A stretch of DNA of 64,000 bases from Morinoia aosen (taxonomy: Eukaryota > Arthropoda > Malacostraca > Amphipoda > Talitridae), in the NCBI GenBank assembly GCA_030386875.1, contig CM059559.1, positions 66,540,392 through 66,604,391 on the forward strand. Direction: 5' to 3'. Of this stretch, positions 19,640 through 31,524 are shown in pieces. The translations under genes were made by a program, and so were the position numbers. The notes beneath the pieces were generated by a model. The model had not been told where the DNA came from, did no database searches, and was given only the letters and a program-made list of their open reading frames with translations. Within the stretch, counting starts at the first letter, position 1. Every line of letters starts with the position of its first letter.

Positions 19640-21740
19640 TGACCGCCTATACGTTGCCATTTGCGGACATGCTTACTTGTATATGTGTGTACGTATATAG
19701 GTGTATGTGCGCATATAGGTGTGTATATGTGCACGTACAACTGTGTGCACTAGAGTAGATGAACCAGTCGAAGGTGCATTTTATGTCATTCCTCTCCGTT
19801 TCTGTGCAAGCATCAAACTAGACCGTCATGGTACCTATGTGTGTGTGTGTTGATCAATTACAGACATTCTGCACCATATTACAAAGATAATGTATTTTTT
19901 CTAATATGAAATTGTAAAGCATCCATGTAAAGAAAAAAAAAATCGTTGTGTGATCATCCATTTATACTGCAGTAATATACTTATTCGGCTTATAGTTATA
20001 TGCTTATAATAATGTGATACCTATATATGTTTGTTTATCAATTGACGACAATTTGCGCCATATTTCAAAGATAATGTGATTTTTTTTTCTAATATGAAAC
20101 CTTTATAGGACATTAATGTTTTCTTTCTTATTCACGTCCCACAATCGTTTTCATGTTTCTGACTTAAGTAGATTGTTTTGTGCCACTATTTTTAGTACGA
20201 AATTTTATAAAATTCATGCTATTATAAAAGATATTTTCTCCGTTTCCCTCGATTGGAATTCTGGTTTATACTGACTAGTTTACGCTGATATTTGCGCACA
20301 TGCTTACTTGTGTAAATGTGTACGTGTCCACGCTATGCGTATGACACTCTGTAGAATACGTATGTATTGCCTCGATGCATAGAAATGCATTTGTGTATGC
20401 TTACGAGTTAGGTGTAAATATGTGCGTGGGTATATGTGTGCTTGTGTATGTGTAAATATTTACATGTATACGTGCACATATGTGTGTACTAGACTGACAA
20501 CTAGCATTTCACTAGAGATAATGGTCTTTTTTCTGTGCACTCTCAACTTGTAACATTACCTAACTCGTCATATCTTTAGTATTGTAAAGCATTCATGTAA
20601 AAACTATACATTTGTTGTGCGATCATCCATCTTTATTTGAATAAAATGATTGTTAACTTATGACCGTTATGTTAAAATTGTTGAATCAGAAATACAAAAC
20701 CTATAATCTTCTTGGTCCTCATGCTTATATGTACACATATGTGTGCATATGTGCACGTACACCTGTGAGCACTAGAGTAGATAAACCAGTCGAAGGTTGC
20801 ATTTTATGTCATTCCTCTCCATTTCTGTGCAAGCATCAAACTAGACCGTCATGGTACCTACGTGTGTGTGTGTGTTTATCAATTGCAGACATTCTGCACC
20901 ATATCACAAAGATAATGTGATTTTCTTTCTAATATGAAATTGTAAAGCAACCATGTAGAAAAAGCAGTAAATTCGTTGTGTGATCACCCATTTATACTGC
21001 AGTATTACGCTTATAGTTATATGCTTATAATAATTAATGTGATACCTATGTCTGTTTATCAATTGCCGACAATTTGCGCCATATTTCAAAGATAATGTGA
21101 TTTTTTTTTTCTAATATGAAACCTTTATAGGACATTAATGTTTTCTTTCTTATTCACGTCCCACAATCGTTTTCATGTTTTAGACTTAGGTAGACTGTTT
21201 TGTGCCACTATTTGTAGTACGAAATTTTATAAAATTCATGCGATAATAAAAGATATTTTCTCCGTTTCCCTCGATTGGAATTTCTGGTTTATACTGACTG
21301 GTTTACGCTGATATTCGCGCACATGCTTACTTGTAGATATCTGTACGTGTGCACGCTGTGCGTATGACACTAAATAGAATGCGTATGTATTGCCTCGATG
21401 CATAGAAATGCATTTGTGTGTCCTTACGAGTTTGGTGTAATTATGTGCGTGCATGTGTATATGTATATATTTGCGTGTATATGTGCACACATGTGTGTAC
21501 TAGACTGACAACTAGCATTTTACTAGAGATAATGGTAATTTTTCTGTTCACTCTCAACTTGTAACATTACCTAACTCGTCATCTCTTTATTATTGTAAAG
21601 CATTCATGTAAAAACTATACATTTGTTGTGCGATCATCCACTTTTTGTTTAAATAAAATGCTTATCAACTAATGACCGCTATGTTAAAATTGTTGGATTA
21701 GAAATACAAAACTTATTATCTTCTTGGTCCTCGTGCTTAT
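19640..21740. repeat. Tandem duplication, ~1.02-kb unit
   Basis: Segments such as CTAGACCGTCATGGTACCTA (about 19818 and 20841), ACTGCAGTA and CACGTCCCACAATCG recur with a period of about 1,020 bp. Unit 1 runs about 19,700-20,720 and unit 2 about 20,720-21,740; a partial earlier unit is seen near 19,640-19,690. Copies differ by many substitutions and small indels and contain TG/TA-rich stretches. No coding. Confidence 0.8.
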
Positions 21741-21860
21741 GTGTACGTGTATACATGTGTATGTATGTGTGTATATGTACATGTATATATATGTATGAAT
21801 ATATATATATATGTGTGTATATGTATACGGAAGTATATTTATATATATATGTATATTTTT
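21741..21860. repeat. TG/TA microsatellite
   Basis: GTGTATGTATGTG, GTATATATATG and related words, 120 bp. Short frames here encode only repetitive Y/I/C/H strings. Confidence 0.85.
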
Positions 21861-22264
21861 TTCATGCTTCCTCAAAATGACACTTTGAACATTGGCCGAA
21901 ACAAGCGATTCATGTATTATTTCCTGGCATCAAGAATTGCGAAGTTTTATGTCATGTACATGTAAACTGTCAAAAGTGTTTTCACCTCACAATGAAAATG
22001 CATCGTCCATGAAATTGTGTTGTCTCTTATAATTATCATTACATGTATTATCAAATGTAGATTAAGCAAGATTAGGAGTACATTGCCCTCAATCATTTAT
22101 TTTCGACTAGTGACACGAGTTTTACAATACTCGTGTGTGTGTATCATCTAAGTGTATTAATTTTAAGAGATTTTAAAAACCAATGATGGTACTTTTGTAC
22201 CATCTATATTGGAAATATACTGTTTTTCTTTTCTTTTTTCTAGTCTTCATTTTAGAAAAAGTAT
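21861..22264. other. No gene seen
   Basis: AT-rich. A short dyad is visible near 22100-22140 (ACACGAG/CTCGTGTGT). Nothing assigned. Confidence 0.5.
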
Positions 22265-22430
22265 TTTTTTAATTCTGTGTATAATTCTCGTATATTTTTA
22301 TCTAATCATCTCGGTTTTGTTCTTTTCCGACTTCTTGTATTGATGGTGAGCCTGGCGCTTGAAACGCTTACCTTTTAAAGCAATAAATAATTTTCACAAT
22401 GTTAACTTTGAGAGTAGCAACCTTGATGTT
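22265..22430 (+). repeat. Orphan PLE2 terminus
   Basis: Matches the reverse complement of 10262-10427. The hammerhead-like core is decayed (CTGATGA reads TTGATGG; GAAAC kept). No Penelope coding sequence is attached. Confidence 0.7.
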
Positions 22431-22589
22431 TTTATTCCCGATTCATCTGCGTGAGAAAGCAGTTCATGATGTTCTACAATGTTATGTAAGAATTTGTCAA
22501 GTAATGTTGACGGAATATTTTTACGTGTCCACCTAGGTAAACAATGACATTGCTTAAACTCATTGATTGCTACAATTTAAAAAATTCAA

Positions 22590-22860
22590 GATAGGATCGG
22601 ATAGTAAAGGTTACGTTAGGCGCAGATGGGATAGGTTAGGATAGGACAGTTTAGGATAGAATAGTTTAGGATATGTTTGCATAGGTTAGGTACTCTTGAT
22701 GAAATTTTTTCACGGATCCACTTTTTGGTTTGTCATATTATCAAGATAGCTTTGGTTGGGATGGGTTATAATAGAATAGGTTAAGGTAGGTTATAATAGA
22801 ATAGGTTAGTAAATGTTATTTTAGGATGGGATACGTTAGAATTTGTTAGGTAATGTTGGC
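22590..22860 (+). repeat. Degenerate GGATAGGTTAGG-type repeats
   Basis: Many irregular GGTTAGG/GGATAGG/GAATAGG words resembling decayed TTAGG telomeric repeats or a minisatellite. Not a clean telomere array. Confidence 0.55.
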
Positions 22861-22940
22861 CGAATTTTTTCATTGGTCCAGCTAGCCTAACAATGACCAC
22901 AATAAATCTAAGGCAAGAACTCCGCAACAAACTGATGCCT

Positions 22941-23229
22941 TAGTGTCTGCTGAGATTCCAGGACCTGATGACCCAATCTTTCAAAATTTAGTTAAGACAT
23001 TGATGATCCATGGGCTATGTGACATCGACAACGCGATTTCACCATGCATGATGAATGGCCGCTGTCAAAAAGAGTTTCGTAAAAACTTCAGGGAAAATTA
23101 TTCCGTCAATATTACTGGATATCCAGCTTACAAGAGAGCTAATAATGGCGTCACACTTCGAATTGGAAATTGCATCACAGATTATCGATATATAGTTCCT
23201 TTCAATAAGTACGTGCTAAAAAAATATCG
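22941..23229 (+). pseudogene. Helitron protein fragment, 5' part
   Basis: Reads SAEIPGPDDPIFQNLV, LMIHGLCDIDNAISPCM, GRCQKEFRKNF, GYPAYKR and VPFNKYVLKKYR, the segment between the Rep nuclease and helicase in Helitrons (family form: HGPCG..N..SPCM..G.C.K.FPK, GYP.YRR, VPYN..LL..Y). The apparent frame to 23296 runs into an inserted element: after KKYR the Helitron frame resumes at 26249 following one copy of the duplicated ATCG. Rep motifs lie upstream and are not visible. Confidence 0.8.
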
Positions 23230-23330
23230 TGTTGAGAATTTCCGTGTGCGCCTCTCAGGTACTTGTCAGTTTGAACTTTTAGAGGCTTCCAGCTGACCGG
23301 GGGCGGAGGAGGAAGCTATATCGGTGAGAC

Positions 23331-23406
23331 CAAGGAGGTTTAAGAATGGAGGCGGCATCAGCGCTCTAAAGTGAAGCCAATTTTCGGTAGCTGTAGGGTA
23401 TACGGG
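23331..23406 (-). repeat. 76-bp conserved module, second copy
   Basis: Reverse complement of 568-643 with about one difference. It lies 100 bp inside the left end of the 3-kb insertion. Confidence 0.75.
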
Positions 23407-24050
23407 CACACACACGGAGATGGGGCTCAGTGCGTGTCAGACACTCAGCGTGACAGGGCGCCGCTATCCACGCTGCGGTCAAGGACGAGTTTCCTCAATA
23501 TGAGTTTCTTTATCATTCAGCGAGGACGGAATTGAAATATTTGCCTAAGAAAAAAACGTATAGCACAGAGTAGCGCAAGTCTGCCATTTAACAACGCGGG
23601 CTTCAGTCGCTGATGATGGAGGTGGTGCTACCCCTCCACTGCAACACCACCTCCACACAGGGACTTAATGCCGGGTGGGCGGGGCTTAGGACGGCAGAAG
23701 TGGCTTCACTCGCTTGACTGGCAAAAGATAGCGATGCCGGTTCCATGTATCCAACTTCCTTGGGTGAGACCATTTTATATTCATATTAGAGGCATTACAT
23801 TCGTTACTACTACTACGTGACGCTCTACTGGACTCGCTACTCGTCCTGTGTTTCTCAACAGTGTAGCGTGAAACTACCGAGTGCTGCACATCGCCTGTGC
23901 AATTGTCAACCTTCTCGCAAACTTGGTTCTTTTCTTTGACCGTACTCCTGATTTGGTTTGTATGAATGTCTGTGTGTTTCATGTTTATTTTGTTTAACTA
24001 GCCATTCAGAGCGGTATTACTAATTACTAGGCTTTCTAGCCGCCTTTTCC
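23407..24050. other. Unassigned part of the insertion
   Basis: A hairpin with GGAGGTGGTG/CACCACCTCC arms lies at about 23619-23656. A 98-codon minus-strand frame at 23686-23982 has S/R/K-rich composition and no recognisable domain. Confidence 0.4.
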
Positions 24051-24057
24051 ATTACTT

Positions 24058-25432
24058 ACTAACCGGTTCTGTCGAGCCGTACTTAGTTACCGGTTCTGTC
24101 GAGCCGTACTTACTTACCGGTTCTGTCGAGCCGTACTTACATACCGGTTCTGTCGAGCCGTACTTACTTACTTACTTTCCGGTTCTGTCGAGCCGTACTT
24201 ACTTACTTTCCGTTTCTGTCGAGCCGTACTTACTTACTTGCCGGTTCTGTCGAGCCGTACTTACTTACTTGCCGGTTCTGTCGAGCCGTACTTACCTACT
24301 TGCCGGTTCTGTCGAGCCGTACTTCCTTACTTGCCGGTTCTGTCGAGCCGTACTTACATACCTGCCGGTTCTGTCGAGCCGTACTTACATACCTGCCGGT
24401 TCTGTCAAGCCGTACTTACTTACTTGCCGGTTCTGTCGAGCCGTACTTACTTACCTGCCGGTTCTGTCGAGCCGTACTTACTTACTTCCCGGTTCTGTCG
24501 AGAAGTACTTACTTACTTGCCGGTTCTGTCGAGAAGTACTTACTTACTTGCCGGTTCTGTCGAGCCGTACTTACTTACTGCCGGTTCTGTCGAGCCGTAC
24601 TTACTTACTTCCCGGTTCTGTCGAGCCGTACTTACTAACTTGCCGGTTCTGTCGAGCCGTACTTACTAACTTGCCGGTTCTGTCGAGCCGTACTTACTAA
24701 CTTGCCGGTTCTGTCGAGCCGTACTTACTAACTTGCCGGTTCTGCCGAGCCGTACTTACTAACTTGCCGGTTCTGTCGAGCCGTACTTACTAACTTGCCG
24801 GTTCTGTCGAGCCGTACTTACTAACTTGCCGGTTCTGTCGAGCCGTACTTACTAACTTGCCGGTTCTGTCGAGCCGTACTTACTAACTTGCCGGTTCTGT
24901 CGAGCCGTACATACTAACTTGCCGGTTCTGTCGAGCCGTACATACTAACTTGCCGGTTCTGTCGAGCCATACTTACTAACTTGCCGGTTCTGTCGAGCCG
25001 TACTTACTTACCTGCCGGTTCTGTCGAGCCGTACTTACTTACCTGCCGGTTCTGTCGAGCCGTACTTACTTACCTGCCGGTTCTGTCGAGCCGTACTTAC
25101 TTACCTGCCGGTTCTGTCGAGCCGTACTTACTTACCGGTTCTATCGAGCCGTACTTGCTTACTTACCGGTTCTGTCGAGCTGTACTTGCTTACTTACCGG
25201 TTCTGTCGAGCCGTACTTACTTACTCACCGGTTCTGTCGAGCCGTACTCACTAACCGGTTCTGTCGAGCCGTACTTACTTACTTACCGGTTCTGTCGAGC
25301 CGTACTTACTTACTAACCGGTTCTGTCGAGCCGTACCTACTTACTTACCGGTTCTGTCGAGCCGTACTTACTTACTTACCGGTTCTGTCGAGCCGTACTT
25401 ACTTACCAGTTCTGTCGAGCCGTACTTGCTTA
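24058..25432. repeat. 31-bp satellite array (about 45 units)
   Basis: Unit CCGGTTCTGTCGAGCCGTAC followed by TTACTTACTTG or shorter variants (27-35 bp). About 45 units; the block 24640-24990 (TTACTAACTTG variant) is nearly homogeneous. The unit has no stop in any plus frame and its length is 1 mod 3, so all three forward frames stay open for hundreds of bases with a 31-residue period. These frames are a by-product of the repeat. Confidence 0.92.
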
Positions 25433-26244
25433 GCTGTCAAGCTACCCTAGTGAATTAAGAGCCCGTTGGGACATCCTTAAAAACATTTAACTTTCGTTGA
25501 TACTTGCTCTGAATGGCATTCTTCCACTATCGTCTTTTGGTTATTTTTCCATCTCTTACCTAAGCTCTTTCTAAAAGAAGCTCCAATGACTTCACTCGGG
25601 AAGTAATTTCTTAGGTGAGGGTCATTAAGACTTGACTCGTATTCAATTTAAATTTGTTCCCTACGTTGAATTCTTATTGAAATAACTGCAAGAAACTTGC
25701 TAATTTGGTGTGTTTCGCAAACTTACCATTTTCTTTATGCGCAGTATACCGCAACTACTGCCGGGTCCGGTCTGCTTCCAACCCGACAGCAGATGAGGGC
25801 GTCATTTCGGCCCCGCTAAATTCTTGTTGTGCGCCCATCTAACTCCTATTTTTTTTGTCTGATGTTCCTACCCTTCTGGGGGTACTACTCAAATACTAAA
25901 TTACGTTCCTTTTCAATCATTTGTTTTGTCAATGAATTTTATTCTAAATGTTCTATTGATAAATTTCAATATCTTGTTTGCTTTAGTTTGTCTATATCAT
26001 CTCCATAATCTCCACAGTCGCATTGATTTAGTCTCAACCGATTATTTTCCTATTCTTTGTAGGCTGTGCTGTTTCCAGTGTGCCCCAGCTGAACTCCCAC
26101 AAACTAGGAGGAAGCGAGGGCTTACCAACCGATTTCTAAACGGAATAAAATTCCGTTCTTGCATCAGCCTATGTTAAACTTCAACGTCTGTTACGTTGCC
26201 AAATTAAAAACTTCGAAAATCTTGCAGTGTGCTATTTCCTTACA
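25433..26244. other. Right part of the insertion, no gene
   Basis: Unique sequence, T-rich in 25,840-26,050. A short dyad (AACGGAATAAAATTCCGTT) is at about 26138-26156, just before an 83-codon frame ends. Nothing recognised. Confidence 0.45.
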
Positions 26245-27170
26245 ATCGTGCACACATTAACTTACAAATTTGTTCGTCTGTAAAGAGTGTGTATTATCTA
26301 CTGTATTTGAATATGTCTGTAAAAGACATGATTCGATTATTGTAGATGTTTGAAATGGTAATGACGCTAGAAGATGATAGCAATCGCGATGAAATTTAGC
26401 AGTATCTCTCAGGCAGTTTTGTATCGCCTCTAGAAGCTACGTGGCGCCTTTTTGACTATAGGATGCATGGACAATCACATATTATCTATCGTTCAGCTGT
26501 GCGCCTTCCAGGAGAACACTTACTTGGTTTACATTGAAAATGATCAAGTAGAAGAAGTTGCCCAGCAAGCACAGCAGCGTGAACCACACCTAACTTCATA
26601 GTTAAATTAAATCAAAAGGACCGTCGAGCCCGTAAGTACTTATGTAGTGAAATACCCTACTGCTTTGGATTCAACAAGTCCTCTTCAACATGGAATAAAG
26701 TGCAGAGAGCTATGAACATAATAGCTAGAATATATTCTGTTTCGCCGCGGCAAACTGAAACATATTACTTGAGAATGCTGCTACTCCACGTAAGTGGTGC
26801 GGCCTCTTTTGATGAACTGAAAAGAATAAATACAGAAATTTGTCCGACCTTCAACGAGGCTCCATCTTCTTGAAAATGACGCAGAAATCCATAATACATT
26901 TGGAGAAACAGCGACTTTCAGAATGCCGAGAGAAATTCGAGCTATGTTTGCAATGATGTGTTTGTACAACAATCCTACGAGTGTTTTTCAGCCATGGAAC
27001 GACCATAAGCAGCAAATGACAGAAGATCTCTTCATAGAAAATGATGATGCATCAACTGTAAGTGTTGACCTCTACTTTCTTGATGCAATTTTCAGAGAAA
27101 ATGGTTCATTTTGCCGTGAAGTTTGTCTACCTGAACCTCATGGAAACAATCCGAATAGTTATACAGGGTG
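26245..27170 (+). pseudogene. Helitron protein fragment, 3' part
   Basis: Resumes with RAHINLQICSSVKSVYYLL, then in shifting frames YVCKRHDSIIVDV, QYLSGSFVSPLEATWRLFDY, MHGQSHIIYRSAVRLPGEH, VSPRQTETYYLRMLLLHV, SGAASFDELKRIN, CPTFNEA, LLENDAEIH and MPREIRAMFAMMCLYN. These are consecutive blocks of the Helitron protein before its helicase. Stops (for example 26398, 26528) and frameshifts (near 26300 and 26865) show it is dead; helicase motifs I-VI are absent. Confidence 0.85.
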
Positions 27171-28190
27171 TTAGTGGAACTCTTGGTACAAACTTCGGCT
27201 ACTAGTAGAAAATACAAATTTAAACACTTTTTCATAAGTGAAAAAAATATCGAAAAACGCTTAGTTTTTTAATTATTGGGCTTAGAAGTTGTTAATGCTA
27301 CGCTACAAGAACACAACAGCGATTTCGCAACAGACAGGAATAAGGGCAATATGGGGAATTAGAATGAACAAGTGTTGGCAGAATCGAACATGTTTTATAT
27401 ACAGTTTAAACCATTAAATCACAGATTTAGGAAATTTCTAGAAATTCCTAGTCAACGTTAGCGACCCCTGGTGAGAAGCGTATGTGTATCTTTTGTCAGT
27501 TCGCACCGTGGCACTGAAGTGGTAAGATGTATCGCCTTACAAATGCACAAAAGGCAGACATGCATTTCCCTTATGGTGATGCTAATGGTAATGCATGACG
27601 TTCCAAGAGAATCTATCACGATCGTTACCCTAATCGAGAAGTCCCTGATCATCGATTATTCACTGTATTGCACCGAAGATTCACGGAAACCGGCAGTTTT
27701 AGTGTGAACAGAGTAGACGTTTGTCGCCCAATAAATGATCATCGAGCGCAAGAAGTATTGGAACATTTCCGTAGAAACCCGCGTACGAGCACCCGTGCCG
27801 CAGCAGCATCTTTGGGTATTCGTGACCATAGTACAGTGTGGCATGTATTGAACCGGAATCATTATCATCCGTATCAGTTCCAGAGAATCCAGGGTCTCCT
27901 TCCCGTTGATTATGGTCCTCGTGAGCGATTCTTGCAGTGGTTTATAGATCGGGGGGGGGGGGGGTGTAGAAGATGCCAGTTTTGCAGAGTGTGTGTTGTT
28001 TACGGAGGAAGTAACCTTCAGGCGAGATGGAATTTTTGATTATCATAACTTTCTCTCATGGCAGCAGAACAACCCTCATGTCATCCATGAACGTCATCAC
28101 CAACATCGCTACACTGTCAATGTTTGGGCAGGTATCGTCCACAATCAACTCGTTGGTCCCATGAAGGTATAAAAGACGGGAGGGAGCGCT
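27171..28190 (+). pseudogene. Tc1/mariner-type transposase, broken
   Basis: An upstream end GGGTGTTAGTGGAACTC near 27168 resembles a transposon terminus. From an ATG at 27527 the frame reads ADMHFPYGDANGNA, stop TGA, RSKRIYHDRYPNREVP, a helix-turn-helix region RRNPRTSTRAAAASLGI, VWHVLNRNHYHPYQ, and after a G tract (about 13-14 G at 27950) in a shifted frame ECVLFTEEVTF (first catalytic block, usually D, here E), WQQNNPHVI and VNVWAGIV. It stops at 28170; the other two catalytic carboxylates and the right end are missing. Confidence 0.8.
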
Positions 28191-28261
28191 GGATGCATTT
28201 CCTGTAACCTAGCCTGGCTGTGTGCTAGCAAGTAGCAGCCCGTATGGCTGTGCCTGCCGAC
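28191..28261. other. Short pre-insertion spacer
   Basis: Flanks the outer hAT; continues after removal at 37798. Origin unknown. Confidence 0.4.
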
Positions 28262-28369
28262 CTTGAACCCAGTGCTTCCACTCCTAGGGTAATTACCCTA
28301 GTCTAGGGTAATCAGACCCCTCTTTGGGTACAGTCTAGGGTAAAGGAAAAAAATGCAAAATCTAGGGTA

Positions 28370-29103
28370 AAATTTATATTTCAAAACGAGTTCATAAAAA
28401 CCTTTTAAAAACATATAAGATTGACAATAACTTCAGTTGAATAACCTAAATGAGAATTAATTTAGCAGAAGACATTAATTCAGAGGAAGAAAGTATCAAC
28501 ATTTGATTCACAAATAGAGCACAAGTTAACATGTTCCATACAGGTACTAAACAAGTTGCAGTTCTCTCAATGAGTAGCGCGTAGTTTCTTCACTAGCTTG
28601 TGTACGGCGATTACTTGGGCAGTGGAATGCACCCACACTTTGTTGAGTTGTCGTTTAGTGATTCTACTCAGGCAAATGATGTGAGCAAATGCTTTAAGCA
28701 GCATAATAACACGCGCCTATTTGGAGTTCTTAGGTTATAATTTGGGGAAATTAAACACATTTAATACACCGTTTCAGACTGACTTTCCGAATTGCTTTAA
28801 TCTGAGGTCAGAAATTTAGAGCCTAATTGGGAGCTTTTGTTCAGATTTTATAGTTGTTGCTTTTGTGAAAAATGCGACCATTTATTTGCTGAATCCATGC
28901 CATTCAACATTAACTAGTGCTTTAGTGTCAGTAGGTGATATATACATCGCAATGACAGAAACTGCAACGATACCACTGGCATAACGTCACAAGAGAAAGA
29001 AATTTTGTACCTAATTGTAGATGCTTCTGGTTGAAGCAGTTTCACAAATCCGAAAAAGGTTGTCATCGGGGATCCTGTACATGACATCGCACTCTGATCT
29101 GCG
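28370..29103. other. hAT1 left interior, no gene recognised
   Basis: AT-rich, no frame above background. Confidence 0.5.
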
Positions 29104-29106
29104 TAA

Positions 29107-30413
29107 GGGTGCGTTCACACTACGAGCGGAGCGAGCGGAGCGGAGCGGCGCGGAACGGAGCGGCAATAATGTTTGTACAGGTTTGAATGCAGAAACGCTT
29201 GGCTGTTCACACGACAAGCGGAGCGGAGCGGCGCGGCGCGGAGCGGAGCGGAGCGGCACGCTCGGGAAATTCGTTGGGATTTTTTGACGCTCGCGTCGAG
29301 CGTTTCTCCTTGGCTCCGCCTTTGGATCGTCATATCTTACAGGGGTAGAATTGTCGTTTGAGTTAGATAAAACTAGTATATAACTAGTTATTTGCACAAC
29401 TAATCATATTACAATTATAACTGATGGTGTAACATGTAATATTTTAGTGTAATTTCACTGATTTGGGTTCATTAATCATTTATTTCTATTTTCTTCTGCT
29501 TTCTCTGATAAGTTACTTTATTATTGTTTCAGTTTAAGGAATTTATTATACTTTTCTCGTGATGTTGTTTGATCTTTCTTGTGATGCTGTGCATTTTATT
29601 TTATGATCTTGATTAAAGTATAATTATGTACGATTCTTTAATAAAGTTTTCATCTTTTCCGTAAAGTGGGAGAAAAAGGAGGCCGTATGATGATGAGGAG
29701 GACTCAATGAGTGTCAAATACACAACAAGTTACAAAATTTTAAGAGCTTGGGTGATTTTTTCCAATACTAACCGAAAGCATATCAGTATTTCGAGAACTA
29801 TTTGGTCAGGACAAGTCAATATTTGTCAGTATTTTTCACTTAGGTTTCTCTGGCACAACCCTGAATTTCTGAAGGGAATTACTTTACGTTCACTCACGTT
29901 TAAGTCACCACAAGACTTTTTTTGATCGTACTGGTCTACGAAAACCTGTAGTAATATATGTGATACAGCCTATATGGAAAGACTTTAATTTTGCTTAAAC
30001 TACTTTGCTTTACATGTATCCTCAATAAAAATTTATGTATTGCTAAACAGCAAATTTATCTAATCTCGTTGGAAATTTTTCTTTCTATAAGGGATTGTAG
30101 TACATCAAAAGTTGCCGGCTTCATCCGTAAATACTCGTAGAATTGTGATTCATCTCTCCTCAGTGCTTCGAAGAGATAGTGGTATTCTCCATAGCGATCT
30201 CTCCTCATGTTGATGGGATGGATCCAGTGTTTCCGTTTTGCCGTCGAGCAACAGAAGCGCATTCACGGAACGCTCCATAGCGACTGATGCTTGTGTAGGT
30301 CGCTCTGCTCAGCTCACATGTGAACACACGCGCCGCGCCGCTCCGCTCCGTGCCGCGACGCTCCGCGCCGCTCCGCTCGCTCCGCTCGCTCCGCTCGTAG
30401 TGTGAACGCACCC
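29107..30413 (-). mobile_element. PIF/Harbinger-type element
   Basis: TIRs GGGTGCGTTCACACTACGAG at both ends, followed inward by GGAGCGAGCGGAGCGG subterminal repeats, flanked by TAA at 29104-29106 and 30414-30416. A three-base TAA/TWA duplication is the Harbinger hallmark. At 1.3 kb it keeps only the first part of a transposase (minus strand). The GC-rich termini create several spurious open frames around 29020-29400 and 30205-30411. Confidence 0.85.
30056..30262 (-). pseudogene. Harbinger transposase N-terminal fragment
   Basis: Reads KRKHWIHPINMRRDRYGEYH, LFEALRRDESQFYEYLRM, PATFDVLQSLIERKI: the N-terminal segment of Harbinger nucleases (family pattern W-[VI]-[RH]-P...G.Y..L..EL...D...F..Y.RM....FD.LL). 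It stops before any catalytic DDE residue, so the element depends on a transposase made elsewhere. Confidence 0.8.
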
Positions 30414-30679
30414 TAATGCTTCAACTAGGGGATCCCGGATAATTTGGGGCTGAAATTTCCCGGTCCTGGAATTCCCGGAAATCTAAATAGTATATATTTT
30501 TCAAGATATGGGTGAGTAAATAATTTAAAATCTTGCTGTTTAATATGATTCATCAATTAAACAGCACAAGATGGACTTTAGTGTAGTAATTTTGTTGCAA
30601 TTCACACCACTACACCAGTGTAGTCTATTCTAGCTCATAACATAGTTCAACTATTGCATCAGAACATATTTTGTGGTTT

Positions 30680-30838
30680 AGTTTTGTAGGTAATAAATAA
30701 TAGACTGTTATAGAGACGACGGCAACGGCCGATGTTGCAGAAACTAGAGTCTTTGTGCGGCGATATTATGTTAAAGATGCAAATGGAGAAAGCGCGAAGT
30801 GTATAACGTGCGGCAAGAGTTTACTTTGCAAAGGCTGG
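30680..30838 (+). pseudogene. hAT2 BED zinc-finger protein, 5' part
   Basis: Frame reads VRRYYVKDANGESAKCITCG then KSLLCKGW, the first half of a BED finger (C-x2-C pair and aromatic residues). It is cut after KGW by the Gypsy LTR at 30839; the second half (STSGLLRHLKSKH) follows at 36166 in the same frame once one CTGG is removed. Confidence 0.75.
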
Positions 30839-31417
30839 TGTGGCGCTCCTTCAGCGAGTTTTATTCATTTTTTGCTTAATAAAAAAACCTCTGATAGTGT
30901 AGTGTATGGCAACACTTGCCATTTAGGCGTACGATACAAAGACTGTTACCTCGTCAGTTAGGGGCGGTAGAGCATCGTGTGCGCTTAATACTATTAGTAA
31001 ATTGTTTAATGTATTATCTTGTTTAAACTTCTAAAATTTGTTTCAAAAGTATAATTAGAAAGATTTCATAATTTATTTCATAGCATTCCTTTTTCTATTT
31101 CAGACTAGACGTAATTGAGAAAATTCCAGTACTTTCTTTCCGTATCGATTTACGATCTGAAAACCCTTGTTTAAAGGGTGAGTGTTATCATGCATCATTT
31201 CTGTTTATTGAATAATTAAATCATGTTCGTATTCAGTATTGCCTTCTAATGTAATTAACATTTTTTTCTGACGTACTGTACTTTGTTTATATTGAATTGT
31301 AACTCGAATGGAATAAAAAACCGAACTTGATCCTTTCAGGTTTCGGTTTGCGGACGGAACTTCGATTCAAATCATTTATCTTGCCTGGCTAGTCATAAAC
31401 GGACCTAACCCACCACA
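30839..31417 (+). repeat. Gypsy 5' LTR
   Basis: 579 bp, TGTGGCGCTCC...CCCACCACA. By eye it differs from the 3' LTR at only three positions (near 31158-31160 and 31189), i.e. about 0.5 percent, so insertion is recent. An AATAAA near 31313-31318 could serve as poly(A) signal. Confidence 0.92.
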
Positions 31418-31418
31418 A

Positions 31419-31438
31419 TTGGTGACCCCCAGACGTTT
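31419..31438 (+). other. Gypsy primer-binding site
   Basis: TGGTGACCCCCAGACGTTTC starts one or two bases after the LTR. TGGTGACCCC matches the complement of the tRNA-Trp 3' end used by CsRn1-type elements; a CA interruption follows. Confidence 0.65.
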
Positions 31439-31524
31439 CAATCAAACAGCCAGGCAGAGAAAGGCTATTTCAACAAGCCAAAGGCTGTTTCAACCAAACA
31501 GCTAGGCAGAGAAAGTTATCAACT

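Larger units (their letters stand above)
23230..26244. mobile_element. 3.0-kb TG..CA insertion in the Helitron, with 31-bp satellite
   Basis: The Helitron coding frame is interrupted exactly here. ATCG (identity extends to ATCGTG) is present at 23226-23229 and 26245-26248, and the insert begins TG and ends CA, as LTR retroelements do. Removing the insert and one ATCG restores the Helitron reading. It holds the 76-bp module, a GC-rich unique part and the satellite. No gag/pol and no LTR pair are seen, so it could be a solo long LTR or a large non-autonomous LTR derivative. Confidence 0.65.

Noticed and set aside
22590..22860. Telomere
   Set aside because: GGTTAGG/GGATAGG words are irregular and internal; no clean TTAGG array.
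24238..25316. Four overlapping 111-143 codon frames with identical repeated peptides
   Set aside because: They are the 31-bp satellite read in three frames; no start context, splice sites or non-repeat sequence supports a gene.
29011..29397. 128-codon minus frame and overlapping plus frames rich in R, A and E
   Set aside because: They read through the GC-rich GGAGCGGAGCGG subterminal repeats of the Harbinger element.
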